Shown here: positions 1-6,822 of the stretch, piece after piece
Layout: each line of letters starts with the position of its first letter
How positions within the stretch are numbered: the stretch's first letter is position 1
Source: JBDRHL01 sp043816955
Lineage (GTDB): Bacteria; Planctomycetota; Phycisphaerae; Sedimentisphaerales; CAYZTY01
Length of the DNA stretch: 12,520 nucleotides
NCBI GenBank assembly: GCA_043816955.1
Contig: JBDRHL010000044.1
Location: 1 to 12,520 of the forward strand
Direction: 5' to 3'
Position numbers and translations under genes: made by a program
The notes under the pieces: model-generated
Told to the model about the DNA's origin: nothing
What the model saw: the letters and a program-made list of their open reading frames with translations, nothing else
Database searches by the model: none

Positions 1-129
1 CAAGTTTTCGATACAGCCGATCAGTTAGACAAGGACGTTGGTAAGGCTTGGTGTGCTGTTACTTGCCAGCCAGAAACCATCCGTTCTTTATGCCTTTTTC
101 CTTGGATTGAATCGGCAATCAATAACTAA
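1..129 (+). CDS. C-terminal end of an unidentified protein (partial at window edge)
   Basis: Frame 1 is open from the first base to a TAA at 127-129, giving the last 42 residues of a protein that ends LFPWIESAINN. The other two plus frames close early. The stop lies where the adjoining shikimate kinase remnant would have begun, the kind of tight junction seen between translationally coupled genes; that suggests an aromatic-biosynthesis neighbour, but this is inference only. I do not recognise the family from this tail and see no motif. An open stretch of 43 codons can occur by chance in one frame, so confidence is limited. Confidence 0.4.
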   Translation, partial: QVFDTADQLDKDVGKAWCAVTCQPETIRSLCLFPWIESAINN

Positions 130-655
130 AATTGGTATAACAGATACTGTTTGAGATTTTGCTCCTCTCGCAATCAGAAAAAGCACCACAGTCGTATTAC
201 TCGCAAAAACGCTATCAAGAAATTTTCTCGATACTGACGTCTTCATACAGGCAGCGACAGACAGAAACCTCCAAGAAATCATAGATTGCAAAGGCATCGA
301 AGAATTCTGCAAACTAGAGCAGGAATATATCTGCTGTATCGATATTGAAAACGCCGTCATCGCTCCAGGAGGTAGTGTCGTCTACAGCCCGCAAGCCATG
401 CGCCACCTCAATTCAACAGGCTTTATAATACACCTCGACCTGCCGCTGGACGCGCTGCGGAACAGGCTCGACAATATGAACTCAAGAGGCGTCATCATGG
501 AAAATACCCAGACTCTCCAAAGCCTATACGAACAAAGACATCCCCTGTATGGAAAATACGCAGACCTGACCGTAAACTGCCTCGACAAAAACCATGATCA
601 ACTTGTTACTGAAATTGTCCGAGCAATAAAATCCCATCCCCAGGAAATACTATAA
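122..655 (+). pseudogene. Decayed shikimate kinase-like gene
   Basis: Shikimate kinase phosphorylates shikimate with ATP in chorismate synthesis. Read in the frame that ends at 653-655, the region from about 182 shows the family's order: KSTTVVLLAKTL after the P-loop, then FLDTD (shikimate-binding Asp region), EFCKLEQE, a GGS segment in place of the usual GGG, and a C-terminal half with HPLYGKYADLTV, typical of the family. The 5' end is broken. The frame has a TGA at 152-154, the P-loop reads IRKST instead of GSGKST, and no normal start codon is present; the likely original start at 122 is ATA. Adding one G after position 177 would give SQSGKSTT in phase with the rest, so a one-base deletion is probable, although the upstream frame so joined also meets a stop at 138. 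A sequencing error could explain one defect but hardly all. The 3' end converges on and overlaps the DUF6485 gene by a few bases. An internal ATG at 398 could only make a fragment without the ATP site. Confidence 0.6.
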
Positions 656-844
656 ATTCCAGGCTCTGGCAAAGGCTGCGAAACTGCGATCGTAAGTTTT
701 CTCGATTTCATCCGGGAAACAGCATGCGGGAAGCTGTTGAGACAAAAGATGTGAGCTCAGACAGTCGCAGCAAACACCCTTTTTCGGGCAACCCGGATAT
801 GAACAGTTGCAGTTGCCCAGATTTTTTTCTTTTCCACACTCCAT
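650..844 (-). CDS. DUF6485 family small cysteine-rich protein
   Basis: This 64-residue protein has nine cysteines (C3, C12, C14, C19, C25, C26, C28, C41, C42) and the pattern NCNCSYPGCPKKGVCCDCL followed by LPACCFPDEIEKTYDRSF. I recognise this as the DUF6485 family of small proteins from anaerobes. The cysteine spacing suggests metal or Fe-S binding, but no function is established. The start is well supported: GAGGAG lies about 5 nt before the ATG. It is the last minus-strand gene of the long leu-side run and sits about 50 nt after the GTPase gene, so it may be co-transcribed. It converges with the shikimate kinase remnant, with the two stops overlapping. No terminator is evident between them. 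Confidence 0.8.
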   Translation of the reverse strand: MECGKEKNLGNCNCSYPGCPKKGVCCDCLSSHLLSQQLPACCFPDEIEKTYDRSFAAFARAWNL

Positions 845-896
845 TTTTTCTCCTCAAAATACCTTGTCACAAGTTTACATAAATTATCGTCGAAAG

Positions 897-1883
897 CTAA
901 CTAAAATGCAATTCAATAATATCTTTGTCATGCAGGATGTGTGTTCGGTGCACGTTTTGGCCGTCATATACCCCCGTACCCCATGCCCTGGCACTTTTAA
1001 GCCTCTCAGCCAGTTCACGATGTATCGCCCGCGCCAGATCAAGCACCGTCGAGCCCGTCGGCAGGGTAAAAGGCTCTGTCATATCTGCAGGCTTACCGGG
1101 CTTTTTGGAATATATGCGCAATATGCCAAGCTGTCTGTAGATGACCTCGCAAAGCTTATCAAGACCTCGACCGCTTGCCACTGATACCTCGACAAAATCG
1201 AAAGGCTGTTTGCAAAGCTGTTTAAGAGCCTCCATTGTGCCCGGCTCAGCCAGATCAGCCTTAGTACATACCACAAAGGCCTTTTTACCAAACGTGTTGC
1301 CTTTTACGTCTTTCTCGCCTGTCTGTTCGTCGACCCAAAGCTGTCGTGAGTCCAGAAAATTCAGACATACCTGCATCTGCTCGAAAACATCGCTGCTCAG
1401 ATCAATCACAATTGCAATCAGGTCACAATTGCGATAGGTGCCAACCTGCTCCCCAGCCACATAGTCAGCGGTAATCGGCGGCATATCAACTAACTGAATT
1501 GATACATCCTCATATTTTGCCATTCCCGGCACGGGCAAAGCGGTGGCGAAAGGAAAGTCAGTAATATTTACCCTGGCATTGGTCAGGGCCCCCACAATCG
1601 TGCTCTTGCCGCAATTGGGCATTCCCAGAAGCACAACCTGGCCGGATCCCTCTCTGTGTACATGAAAAACATCTATGCCCCTGCTGCCTTTTTTTTTCTG
1701 TGTTGCAATCTCTTTGAATTTGCTCAGCTTGCGGCGCAGGTCCGCACGCATATGTTCTGTCCCCTTGTGCTTGGGGATAACACGGAGCATCTCTTCGAGA
1801 GCAAGAATTTTTTCTTCGCTGGTCGTTGCGGCTCGAAACCGCTCATCTGCCTTATGATATTCCGGTGTTAAGTTTGCAGGCAT
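897..1883 (-). CDS. Obg/DRG-like GTPase with C-terminal TGS domain
   Basis: The protein is a 328-residue translation-factor-type GTPase (OBG-HflX-like superfamily, DRG branch). The N-terminal helical region (about 1-60) is followed by the G domain: G1 at 87-95 (GMPNCGKST), a G2/Obg-type segment NITDFPFATALPVPG at about 106-120, G3 as DMPP at 133-136, G4 as TKAD at 207-210, and a TGS domain at about 268-328 with LPTGSTVLDLARAIH. DRG proteins bind ribosomes or RNA in other organisms; the precise role here is unknown. I chose the ATG at 1883 because MPANLTPEYHKA is the usual start of the family, whereas the 17 residues of open frame upstream do not resemble it. The Shine-Dalgarno is weak. G3 usually reads DTPG or DLPG and G4 usually NKxD, so both boxes are variants. 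The gene lies downstream of leuB, with a hairpin between them. Confidence 0.85.
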   Translation of the reverse strand: MPANLTPEYHKADERFRAATTSEEKILALEEMLRVIPKHKGTEHMRADLRRKLSKFKEIATQKKKGSRGIDVFHVHREGSGQVVLLGMPNCGKSTIVGALTNARVNITDFPFATALPVPGMAKYEDVSIQLVDMPPITADYVAGEQVGTYRNCDLIAIVIDLSSDVFEQMQVCLNFLDSRQLWVDEQTGEKDVKGNTFGKKAFVVCTKADLAEPGTMEALKQLCKQPFDFVEVSVASGRGLDKLCEVIYRQLGILRIYSKKPGKPADMTEPFTLPTGSTVLDLARAIHRELAERLKSARAWGTGVYDGQNVHRTHILHDKDIIELHFS

Positions 1884-1967
1884 AAAATGAGTAAAAATAA
1901 AAACCAGCCGCACAGTATCACACTTAAAAATCATTCAAGCGTGAAACAACCGCTTCCATTTATTTTG

Positions 1968-1987
1968 ACCCGGGGGTTATCCCGGGT
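1968..1987. terminator. GC-rich hairpin between leuB and the GTPase gene
   Basis: A perfect 7-bp inverted repeat, ACCCGGG and CCCGGGT, with a 6-nt loop lies just past the leuB stop. In the minus direction it is followed by CAAAATAAAT rather than a U-run, so it is a poor intrinsic terminator for leuB. In the plus direction a short TTCTTC follows, but no plus-strand gene ends here. It may protect the 3' end of the leu transcript or cause partial termination. Confidence 0.3.
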
Positions 1988-2009
1988 TTCTTCAAACCGT
2001 AATTTTTAT

Positions 2010-3095
2010 CTACTCTGTAACTTTTTCTGCCACAAGATCGCCGACCTGACTTGTCGAATAGCCCATTTTGCCTGCCTGAAGACTCTTGAGCTTATTGGCT
2101 GTAACAAACTTGACACTTTCCTCAACCCTAGCCGCTGCCTTATCTTCACCCAGTGTCTCAAGCATCATCTGCACCGAGCAAACTGCTGCCAGGGGATTTA
2201 TAACGCCCTTGCCTGTATACTTTGGAGCACTTCCGCCGATCGGCTCAAACATGCTGACGCCTTGGGGGTTGATATTGCCGCCTGCCGCTATGCCCATACC
2301 CCCCTGTGTGATGGCGCCGAGGTCGGTAATGATATCGCCGAACATGTTGCCGGTAACGATCACGTCGAACCATTCGGGATTTTTCACCATCCACATGCAC
2401 GTTGCATCGACATGATAATAATCCCTGCGAATATCCGGATACTCCTTTTTGCCCATCTCATGGAAAGCACGTTCCCACAAATCATAAACATACGTCAAAA
2501 CATTCGTCTTGCCGCAAAGTGCCAAAGTATTTTCTTTGCCTTTGCCTCTTGCTTTCTTGCCGTATCTGCGGGCATATTCAAACGCATACTTCAGACACCT
2601 GTCGACCTGAAATCGTGTATAAACCGCTGATTGAACTGCAACCTCATGAGGCGTACCCTTCATCGTAAAACCGCCGGTTCCCGTATAAAGGTCGCCGCTG
2701 TTCTCGCGAACAACAACATAATCAATATCCTCAGGCCCTTTATTCTTCAAAGGTGTCTCAACACCCGGATACAGCCGCACAGGCCGTAAATTGATATACT
2801 GGTCAAGCTCAAAGCGCGCCTTGAGCAGAATCCCTTTTTCCAGAATTCCGGGAGCGACGTCCGGATGACCGATCGCGCCAAGAAGGATTGAGTCAAACTT
2901 CCTCATCTCTTCGATGGCGCTGTCAGGCAGCGTCTCGCCGGTCCTCTTGTACCTCTCGCCGCCGAAATCGAACTCCGTCAAATCAACCTTAAAACCAAAC
3001 TTCGCCGCAGCAGCCTTCAAAACCTTCACCGCTTCAGCCATAACCTCAGGCCCCGTCCCATCACCAGGCATAACCGCAATCTTGTATGTCTTCAT
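2010..3095 (-). CDS. leuB: 3-isopropylmalate dehydrogenase
   Basis: LeuB oxidatively decarboxylates (2R,3S)-3-isopropylmalate with NAD+ to 2-ketoisocaproate, the third step of leucine synthesis, in the cytoplasm. The 361-residue length fits the isocitrate/isopropylmalate dehydrogenase family. Visible signatures are the N-terminal PGDGTGPEV, the substrate-binding LRPVRLYPG, RENSGDLYTG, and the metal-binding signature GNMFGDIITDLGA, followed by EPIGGSAPKYTGKG near the coenzyme site. Family members also act on isocitrate, homoisocitrate or tartrate; assignment to leucine rests on the adjacent leuA, leuC and leuD. AAAGGA lies about 9 nt before the ATG. The gene is separated from leuD by the restriction-modification cassette, and about 65 nt separate it from the nearest cassette reading frame. 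It could still be read from the leu promoter if transcription passes through the cassette; I see no clear promoter of its own. Confidence 0.93.
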   Translation of the reverse strand: MKTYKIAVMPGDGTGPEVMAEAVKVLKAAAAKFGFKVDLTEFDFGGERYKRTGETLPDSAIEEMRKFDSILLGAIGHPDVAPGILEKGILLKARFELDQYINLRPVRLYPGVETPLKNKGPEDIDYVVVRENSGDLYTGTGGFTMKGTPHEVAVQSAVYTRFQVDRCLKYAFEYARRYGKKARGKGKENTLALCGKTNVLTYVYDLWERAFHEMGKKEYPDIRRDYYHVDATCMWMVKNPEWFDVIVTGNMFGDIITDLGAITQGGMGIAAGGNINPQGVSMFEPIGGSAPKYTGKGVINPLAAVCSVQMMLETLGEDKAAARVEESVKFVTANKLKSLQAGKMGYSTSQVGDLVAEKVTE

Positions 3096-3160
3096 TCAAA
3101 AAATTCCTTTCGTCAAGAAATATATTTCTATAAAGTTAAAAATCCAAATGATCAAAACTA

Positions 3161-3412
3161 CTAATTCGTTTTCTTCAAATCTAAATTTCCGCTGTTGAAT
3201 TCCACGAGTTTCTTCCAGTCAATAGTTCCCTTTTCGCAAAATTCTGAAACGAATTGGTGAGTGAACGAATTTATGACTTTTCCTTTCTGTCTGATAAAGA
3301 CATCATTATGCTGTTTAGCTCGATAACCAAGAGGTTCGATGATATCAGTATAAAGGTTTTTGTTTTCACTAATGAGATACCAGAAATTCTGATTCGCGAA
3401 TCGAATTTTCAA
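3161..3412 (-). pseudogene. Possible C-terminal remnant of a type II restriction enzyme
   Basis: This frame of about 80 codons has no ATG. It opens after a TAG inside the upstream small gene, its only start option is a TTG at 3412 without a Shine-Dalgarno, and it overlaps that gene by about 44 nt. The product contains NQNFWYLISENKNLYTDII, then INSFTHQFVSEF and ends near IDWKKLVEFNSGN. The style of this ending (FWxxIS…, DWxKLVxFNSG) resembles C-termini of some PD-(D/E)XK type II restriction enzymes as I remember them; no catalytic motif is in the fragment. The location at the end of a restriction-modification cassette supports this. It could instead be an unrelated hypothetical protein or a non-coding frame. 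Confidence 0.35.
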
Positions 3413-3566
3413 TTGCTTGAAACCAATCTATGTAATCACCTACCGACTTTTCGACTAAAATAATTTCTTCTTTAGTGAGTCTGCGTTCAAGAACTTGGTT
3501 GGCAACTTCTTGAATATCTCCAACATTTATAGAATAGATTATTTTGTCGTTTCCATCTTTTTTCAT
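3369..3566 (-). CDS. Small hypothetical protein of the restriction-modification cassette
   Basis: The product is a 65-residue soluble acidic/basic mixed protein with no signal or membrane segment. Its body, YSINVGDIQEVANQVL…RLTKEEIILVEKSVGDYIDWFQAIENSI, looks like a compact helical domain of a kind often annotated as a conserved hypothetical; I do not know a function. It starts about 20 nt after the HNH gene stop and reads in the same direction, so it is probably co-transcribed with that gene. An accessory, control or immunity role in the cassette would be a guess. Confidence 0.5.
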   Translation of the reverse strand: MKKDGNDKIIYSINVGDIQEVANQVLERRLTKEEIILVEKSVGDYIDWFQAIENSIRESEFLVSH

Positions 3567-3585
3567 TTGACTATCCCTCTAATAT

Positions 3586-4515
3586 TCATTGGTGGAAAAT
3601 GTTCTGGCGATGCCATCGAATTGCATTATGATGCGGATATAGTTCTCTTCTACTCGGCAAAAATATTCTCATATGTCTGCTCGATATTACTCGGATAAAT
3701 TCATAATTTCCTAGTATTCCAAAATCTGATGGCAAAGAATGAACTTTTGAAGAAACGTTAATTGTATAGTCATCTTGCAATGTAAACCAACCAACATCGA
3801 AAGCCCAATGATGTAGATGGCACAGCGCTAATCCATTCCAAATATCATCTCGCCCCAGAGTACTATGGGGTACAATATGGGCTGCTTCAACCTCCCATGA
3901 TAGAGAATCAGGGGAATTAATTTTCATCCCACAAACAGAGCACTTGTAATCATATGCATCAATAATTGCTAGACGAAACCCTCTGGTTCGTATGGCAGAT
4001 TCTTTGGTTTTTTTGATAATTTTCTTTTCTTTATCAAACGGATTATAGTTTTCAGGTCTTGGAGATTCAGTCAACTTCTTTACAATCTTCTGAACTTCGT
4101 AAGACTTAGTTGGTAAGAAGTTCTTTCTTGCGGTAGGTATGTTTGAAAGTTTTAGTGCTTCATCAAATCCTTTCTCCGTTAACATCCATTCTTTTTTCTT
4201 CGTGAGCTGGAGCGTCTGTGTTGGACGCGAAACCAATTTTTCTTTTGCCAGGAAATCCGCTGCTCTAAAAAGTAATCTATGCCAGAGGAAAGCCTTTTTA
4301 ACACGATTCTCTTTACGATATACTGTCTGCAAGAAAGCAGAGCGTTGATGTTCATTTAGACCGAATTCATTTGCTATTTCATCGACTATTTCTTGTCCGG
4401 GACCAAACTCTTTGATGACTCCCCCATGTCTCAGCAACGCTTGAAGCAAAACTTGCTCAACTTTTTGCCTTACTGGCATATTAAACTTTTCTAGCATTTT
4501 ACTTTCGTAACTCAT
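3586..4515 (-). CDS. HNH-family restriction endonuclease
   Basis: The 309-residue protein is a probable DNA-cleaving restriction enzyme. The N-terminal part (about 7-125) contains a helical region like the winged-helix/Mrr-N type domain (VLLQALLRHGG…EIANEFGL…) followed by a second helical stretch ending in LTEKGFDEAL. The C-terminal HNH domain (about 175-255) has a zinc-type pair C192/C195, AAHIVPHS with H213, NGLALCHLHHWAFD with N227 and H235/H236, all in the expected order of HNH_2-type nucleases. The catalytic residues are therefore intact. The tail LPSRRELYPH is also typical. The start is uncertain: ATGs at 4533, 4515 and 4497 are all in frame. I chose 4515 because a purine-rich stretch (GTAAGAG) precedes it; 4497 would begin immediately after the methyltransferase stop. 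The gene overlaps the end of the truncated methyltransferase. Base composition is visibly more A+T-rich than in the leu genes, consistent with acquisition. Confidence 0.8.
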   Translation of the reverse strand: MSYESKMLEKFNMPVRQKVEQVLLQALLRHGGVIKEFGPGQEIVDEIANEFGLNEHQRSAFLQTVYRKENRVKKAFLWHRLLFRAADFLAKEKLVSRPTQTLQLTKKKEWMLTEKGFDEALKLSNIPTARKNFLPTKSYEVQKIVKKLTESPRPENYNPFDKEKKIIKKTKESAIRTRGFRLAIIDAYDYKCSVCGMKINSPDSLSWEVEAAHIVPHSTLGRDDIWNGLALCHLHHWAFDVGWFTLQDDYTINVSSKVHSLPSDFGILGNYEFIRVISSRHMRIFLPSRRELYPHHNAIRWHRQNIFHQ

Positions 4516-4981
4516 TTTTACTCTTACATTCATCCTTTTCTTTCTGTGCAAAGTAAAAACTTTTTGTTTTGTTAAATTGCAAACATCTTTCCCATGCATC
4601 TCTGAAACGGTTCGGCCATTTGCCCGGATAACAGTTTTTCTTGTGCCAGACAAATTCCTCCGTCCATAACCAGCCTTGCTTTTTCATTTCGAGAATAAGT
4701 TCGATTACGTAAGTGTGGCGCTCTCCTCTTATAACTTTTTCCTTTATGTTTAAAATAAACGTTCCATCCGGCTTAAGCACTCTCAGAAATTGTTCAGATT
4801 TTGGCAAAAACCACTCTACATATTTATTTGGACTAACTCCACCATAAACATTTTTACGGGCTTCGGCGTATGGCGGCGAGGTTACTATAAAATCTATACA
4901 GTTATCAGGAAATGTCCGGAGAACCTCCTCGCAGTCCCCACAGATTATTGTATTTTTGAATTTTAATCTGTCTTTTTTCAT
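4499..4981 (-). CDS. Truncated SAM-dependent DNA methyltransferase (N4-cytosine/N6-adenine, TSPPY type)
   Basis: Intact relatives transfer a methyl group from SAM to cytosine N4 or adenine N6 and protect host DNA from a partner nuclease. The first 140 residues match this class well: IICGDCEEVL, catalytic motif IV TSPPYAEAR at 34-42, VLKPDGTFILNIK at 68-80, and the ending WPNRFRDAWERCLQF at 122-136. In this permuted architecture the SAM-binding motif (FxGxGT) lies in the C-terminal half. Here the protein stops at residue 160, in a lysine-rich tail (AQKEKDECKSKNELRK), so the target-recognition region and the SAM motif are missing. I do not see the missing half elsewhere in the window. It is therefore probably inactive, formed by a deletion that joined it to the HNH gene, unless the rest is supplied in trans. 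Its ATG lies 2 nt after the leuD stop codon with no strong Shine-Dalgarno of its own, implying translational coupling. Confidence 0.8.
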   Translation of the reverse strand: MKKDRLKFKNTIICGDCEEVLRTFPDNCIDFIVTSPPYAEARKNVYGGVSPNKYVEWFLPKSEQFLRVLKPDGTFILNIKEKVIRGERHTYVIELILEMKKQGWLWTEEFVWHKKNCYPGKWPNRFRDAWERCLQFNKTKSFYFAQKEKDECKSKNELRK

Positions 4982-4983
4982 TT

Positions 4984-5466
4984 TTATTTTCTATTTTTGA
5001 TGTGCTCAAGCAGTCCGCCGTCCCTTATTATTCCCAAAGCAAAATCAGGTAGCGGTCTAAAACTGATCTTTTGGCCGTTTGTTTTGTCCACGATTATACC
5101 CTTATCATAATCAATTTCCACTTCGTCGCCATCTTTTATAATATCAGCCGCCTCGGACGACTCGATAATATAAAAACCGTTATTGATACAGTTGCGGTAG
5201 AATATCCGAGCAAAATTTTTCGCGATAACCGTCTGCACCCTTACTCCGCGAATCGCCCATACCGCGTGCTCCCTGCTGCTTCCACAGCCGAAGTCATCGC
5301 CCGCGACAATAACATCGCCGGGCTGTACCTTCTTTACAAAATCCGCGTCCAGGTCTTCCATACAATGCTGCGCAAGCTCTGCTGCATCATCGGTATTAAG
5401 ATACCGTGCTGGAATTATCTCATCGGTATTAATATGATCCCTTTTATAAACATGGGCCTTTGACAT
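4984..5466 (-). CDS. leuD: 3-isopropylmalate dehydratase small subunit
   Basis: LeuD is the swivel subunit that completes the active site of isopropylmalate isomerase with LeuC and helps select the substrate. The 160-residue size fits the short LeuD form found in archaea and many bacteria. Hallmarks are the N-terminal HINTDEIIPARYLNT (substrate-loop region), the GDDFGCGSSREHAVWAI signature, and IAKNFARIFYRNCINNG. AGGAG precedes the ATG by about 7 nt. The gene follows leuC after about 65 nt. Its stop codon is separated by only 2 nt from the start of the truncated methyltransferase, so foreign DNA abuts leuD precisely without damaging it. The related homoaconitase small subunit is an alternative in principle, but the leu context argues against it. 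Confidence 0.95.
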   Translation of the reverse strand: MSKAHVYKRDHINTDEIIPARYLNTDDAAELAQHCMEDLDADFVKKVQPGDVIVAGDDFGCGSSREHAVWAIRGVRVQTVIAKNFARIFYRNCINNGFYIIESSEAADIIKDGDEVEIDYDKGIIVDKTNGQKISFRPLPDFALGIIRDGGLLEHIKNRK

Positions 5467-5531
5467 AACATGCTCCTGTAAATTAGAATCTCGAATTCCG
5501 AAACCCGAAACAATATCGATGTAATCAGTGT

Positions 5532-6794
5532 TTATAAGAATTTTCTCGGGTCCGCCAGTTTTCCTTCAATAGCAGCCGCTGCTGCAGTCGCAGGACTGGC
5601 TAGATATACCTCACTCTTGGGATGTCCCATTCTGCCGACAAAGTTGCGGTTCGTCGTACTTACGCACTTTTCGCCTTCCGCGAGTATGCCCATAAATCCG
5701 CCAAGACATGCTCCACATGTCGGCGCGGAGATCACACAGCCCGCATCATAGAATATATCAAACAGGCCTTCATCTTTCGCCTGTTTCCATATCGCCGGTG
5801 TCGCGGGCACAATTATAGTGCGGATCGCGACCTCTTTGCCTTTAAGTATCCTGGCAGCGATTCGCAAATCTTCGATCCGTCCATTGGTGCAACTGCCGAT
5901 ATAAGACTGGTCCATCGCTATGCCAGCGCATTTGCCTATCGGGACACCGCCGCTCGGCAGATGAGGCAAAGCGACCATAGGCTCAAGTTTTGAGCAGTCA
6001 AACTCCTCGACCTGAACATACTCAGCATCCGTATCGGATTCAAAAACAGTATAATCTTTCCTGTCCCTTAAATGCTCCGCAAGATACTTTTTTGTAACCT
6101 TATCAACTCCCATTATCCCGTTCTTGCCGCCGGCCTCGATCGCCATATTCGTGATAGTCATCCGAGCTTCCATCGACATCGAACTCAAAGCAGGCCCGAC
6201 AAACTCCATCGCCTTATAAAGGGCACCATCTGTACCGATCCTGGCAATAACCGCGAGGATCACATCCTTGCTGTAAACACCTTTGCCAAGCGAACCATTC
6301 AAAACGAACTTCATCGACTCAGGAACCTTGAACCAAAGCTCACCCGTTGCTATAGCAGCCGCCAGATCTGTCGAACCGATACCCGTACTGAACGCGCCAA
6401 ACGCACCGTAAGTGCACGTATGCGAATCGCCGCCCACTATCACCTCGCCGGGACGAATATGACCCTGCTCCGGCAAAATCGCGTGACATACACCCGCCCT
6501 ACCGAGCCTATAATAGTACTTTATTTTGTGCTGCCTCGCCCAGTTATCAAGCCGCTTATGAAGCTCAGCGCTCTTGATATCTTTCGCAGGCTGAAAATGG
6601 TCAGGCGTAACAACTATTCCTTCCGTATCGAACACCTTATCAATGCCCTTTGCTTCCAGCATCTTTATCGCAGGCGGAGTCGTAACATCGTGACACATCA
6701 CAACATCTATCTTCGCGTTTATCAGCTCACCGGGACGGACACTACTCTTGCCCGCAGCCTTCGCTAAAATCTTCTCCGTTATCGTCATTCCCAT
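5532..6794 (-). CDS. leuC: 3-isopropylmalate dehydratase large subunit
   Basis: LeuC carries the [4Fe-4S] cluster and, with LeuD, isomerises 2-isopropylmalate to 3-isopropylmalate through dehydration and rehydration. The 420-residue form belongs to the shorter aconitase-superfamily type (LeuC2/homoaconitase-like). Cluster ligands are visible at C302 (SYIGSCTNGR) and C360/C363 (APTCGACLGG). VGGDSHTCTYGAFGAFSTGIGSTD near the N-terminal third and the final NRNFVGRMGHP are further signatures. I prefer the ATG at 6794 over the GTG at 6797 because AGGTG lies 5 nt upstream of it; ATG 6788 is also possible. It begins about 28 nt after leuA, consistent with one operon. The cluster is oxygen-sensitive in this family. 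Confidence 0.95.
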   Translation of the reverse strand: MGMTITEKILAKAAGKSSVRPGELINAKIDVVMCHDVTTPPAIKMLEAKGIDKVFDTEGIVVTPDHFQPAKDIKSAELHKRLDNWARQHKIKYYYRLGRAGVCHAILPEQGHIRPGEVIVGGDSHTCTYGAFGAFSTGIGSTDLAAAIATGELWFKVPESMKFVLNGSLGKGVYSKDVILAVIARIGTDGALYKAMEFVGPALSSMSMEARMTITNMAIEAGGKNGIMGVDKVTKKYLAEHLRDRKDYTVFESDTDAEYVQVEEFDCSKLEPMVALPHLPSGGVPIGKCAGIAMDQSYIGSCTNGRIEDLRIAARILKGKEVAIRTIIVPATPAIWKQAKDEGLFDIFYDAGCVISAPTCGACLGGFMGILAEGEKCVSTTNRNFVGRMGHPKSEVYLASPATAAAAAIEGKLADPRKFL

Positions 6795-6822
6795 CACAAC
6801 ACCTGCTTCAAATACGATATTG

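Noticed and set aside
4499..4653. Longer N-terminus for the HNH nuclease beginning at 4653
   Set aside because: That extension lies entirely inside the methyltransferase coding sequence in another frame and does not resemble the family; the ATGs at 4515 or 4497 are more likely.
5467..5531. Short GAATTCCGAA-like sequence before leuD, similar to GATTCCGAATTATGAATT before leuA
   Set aside because: The resemblance is short and A+T-rich, with no extended alignment or flanking repeats; I could not support a repeat family.
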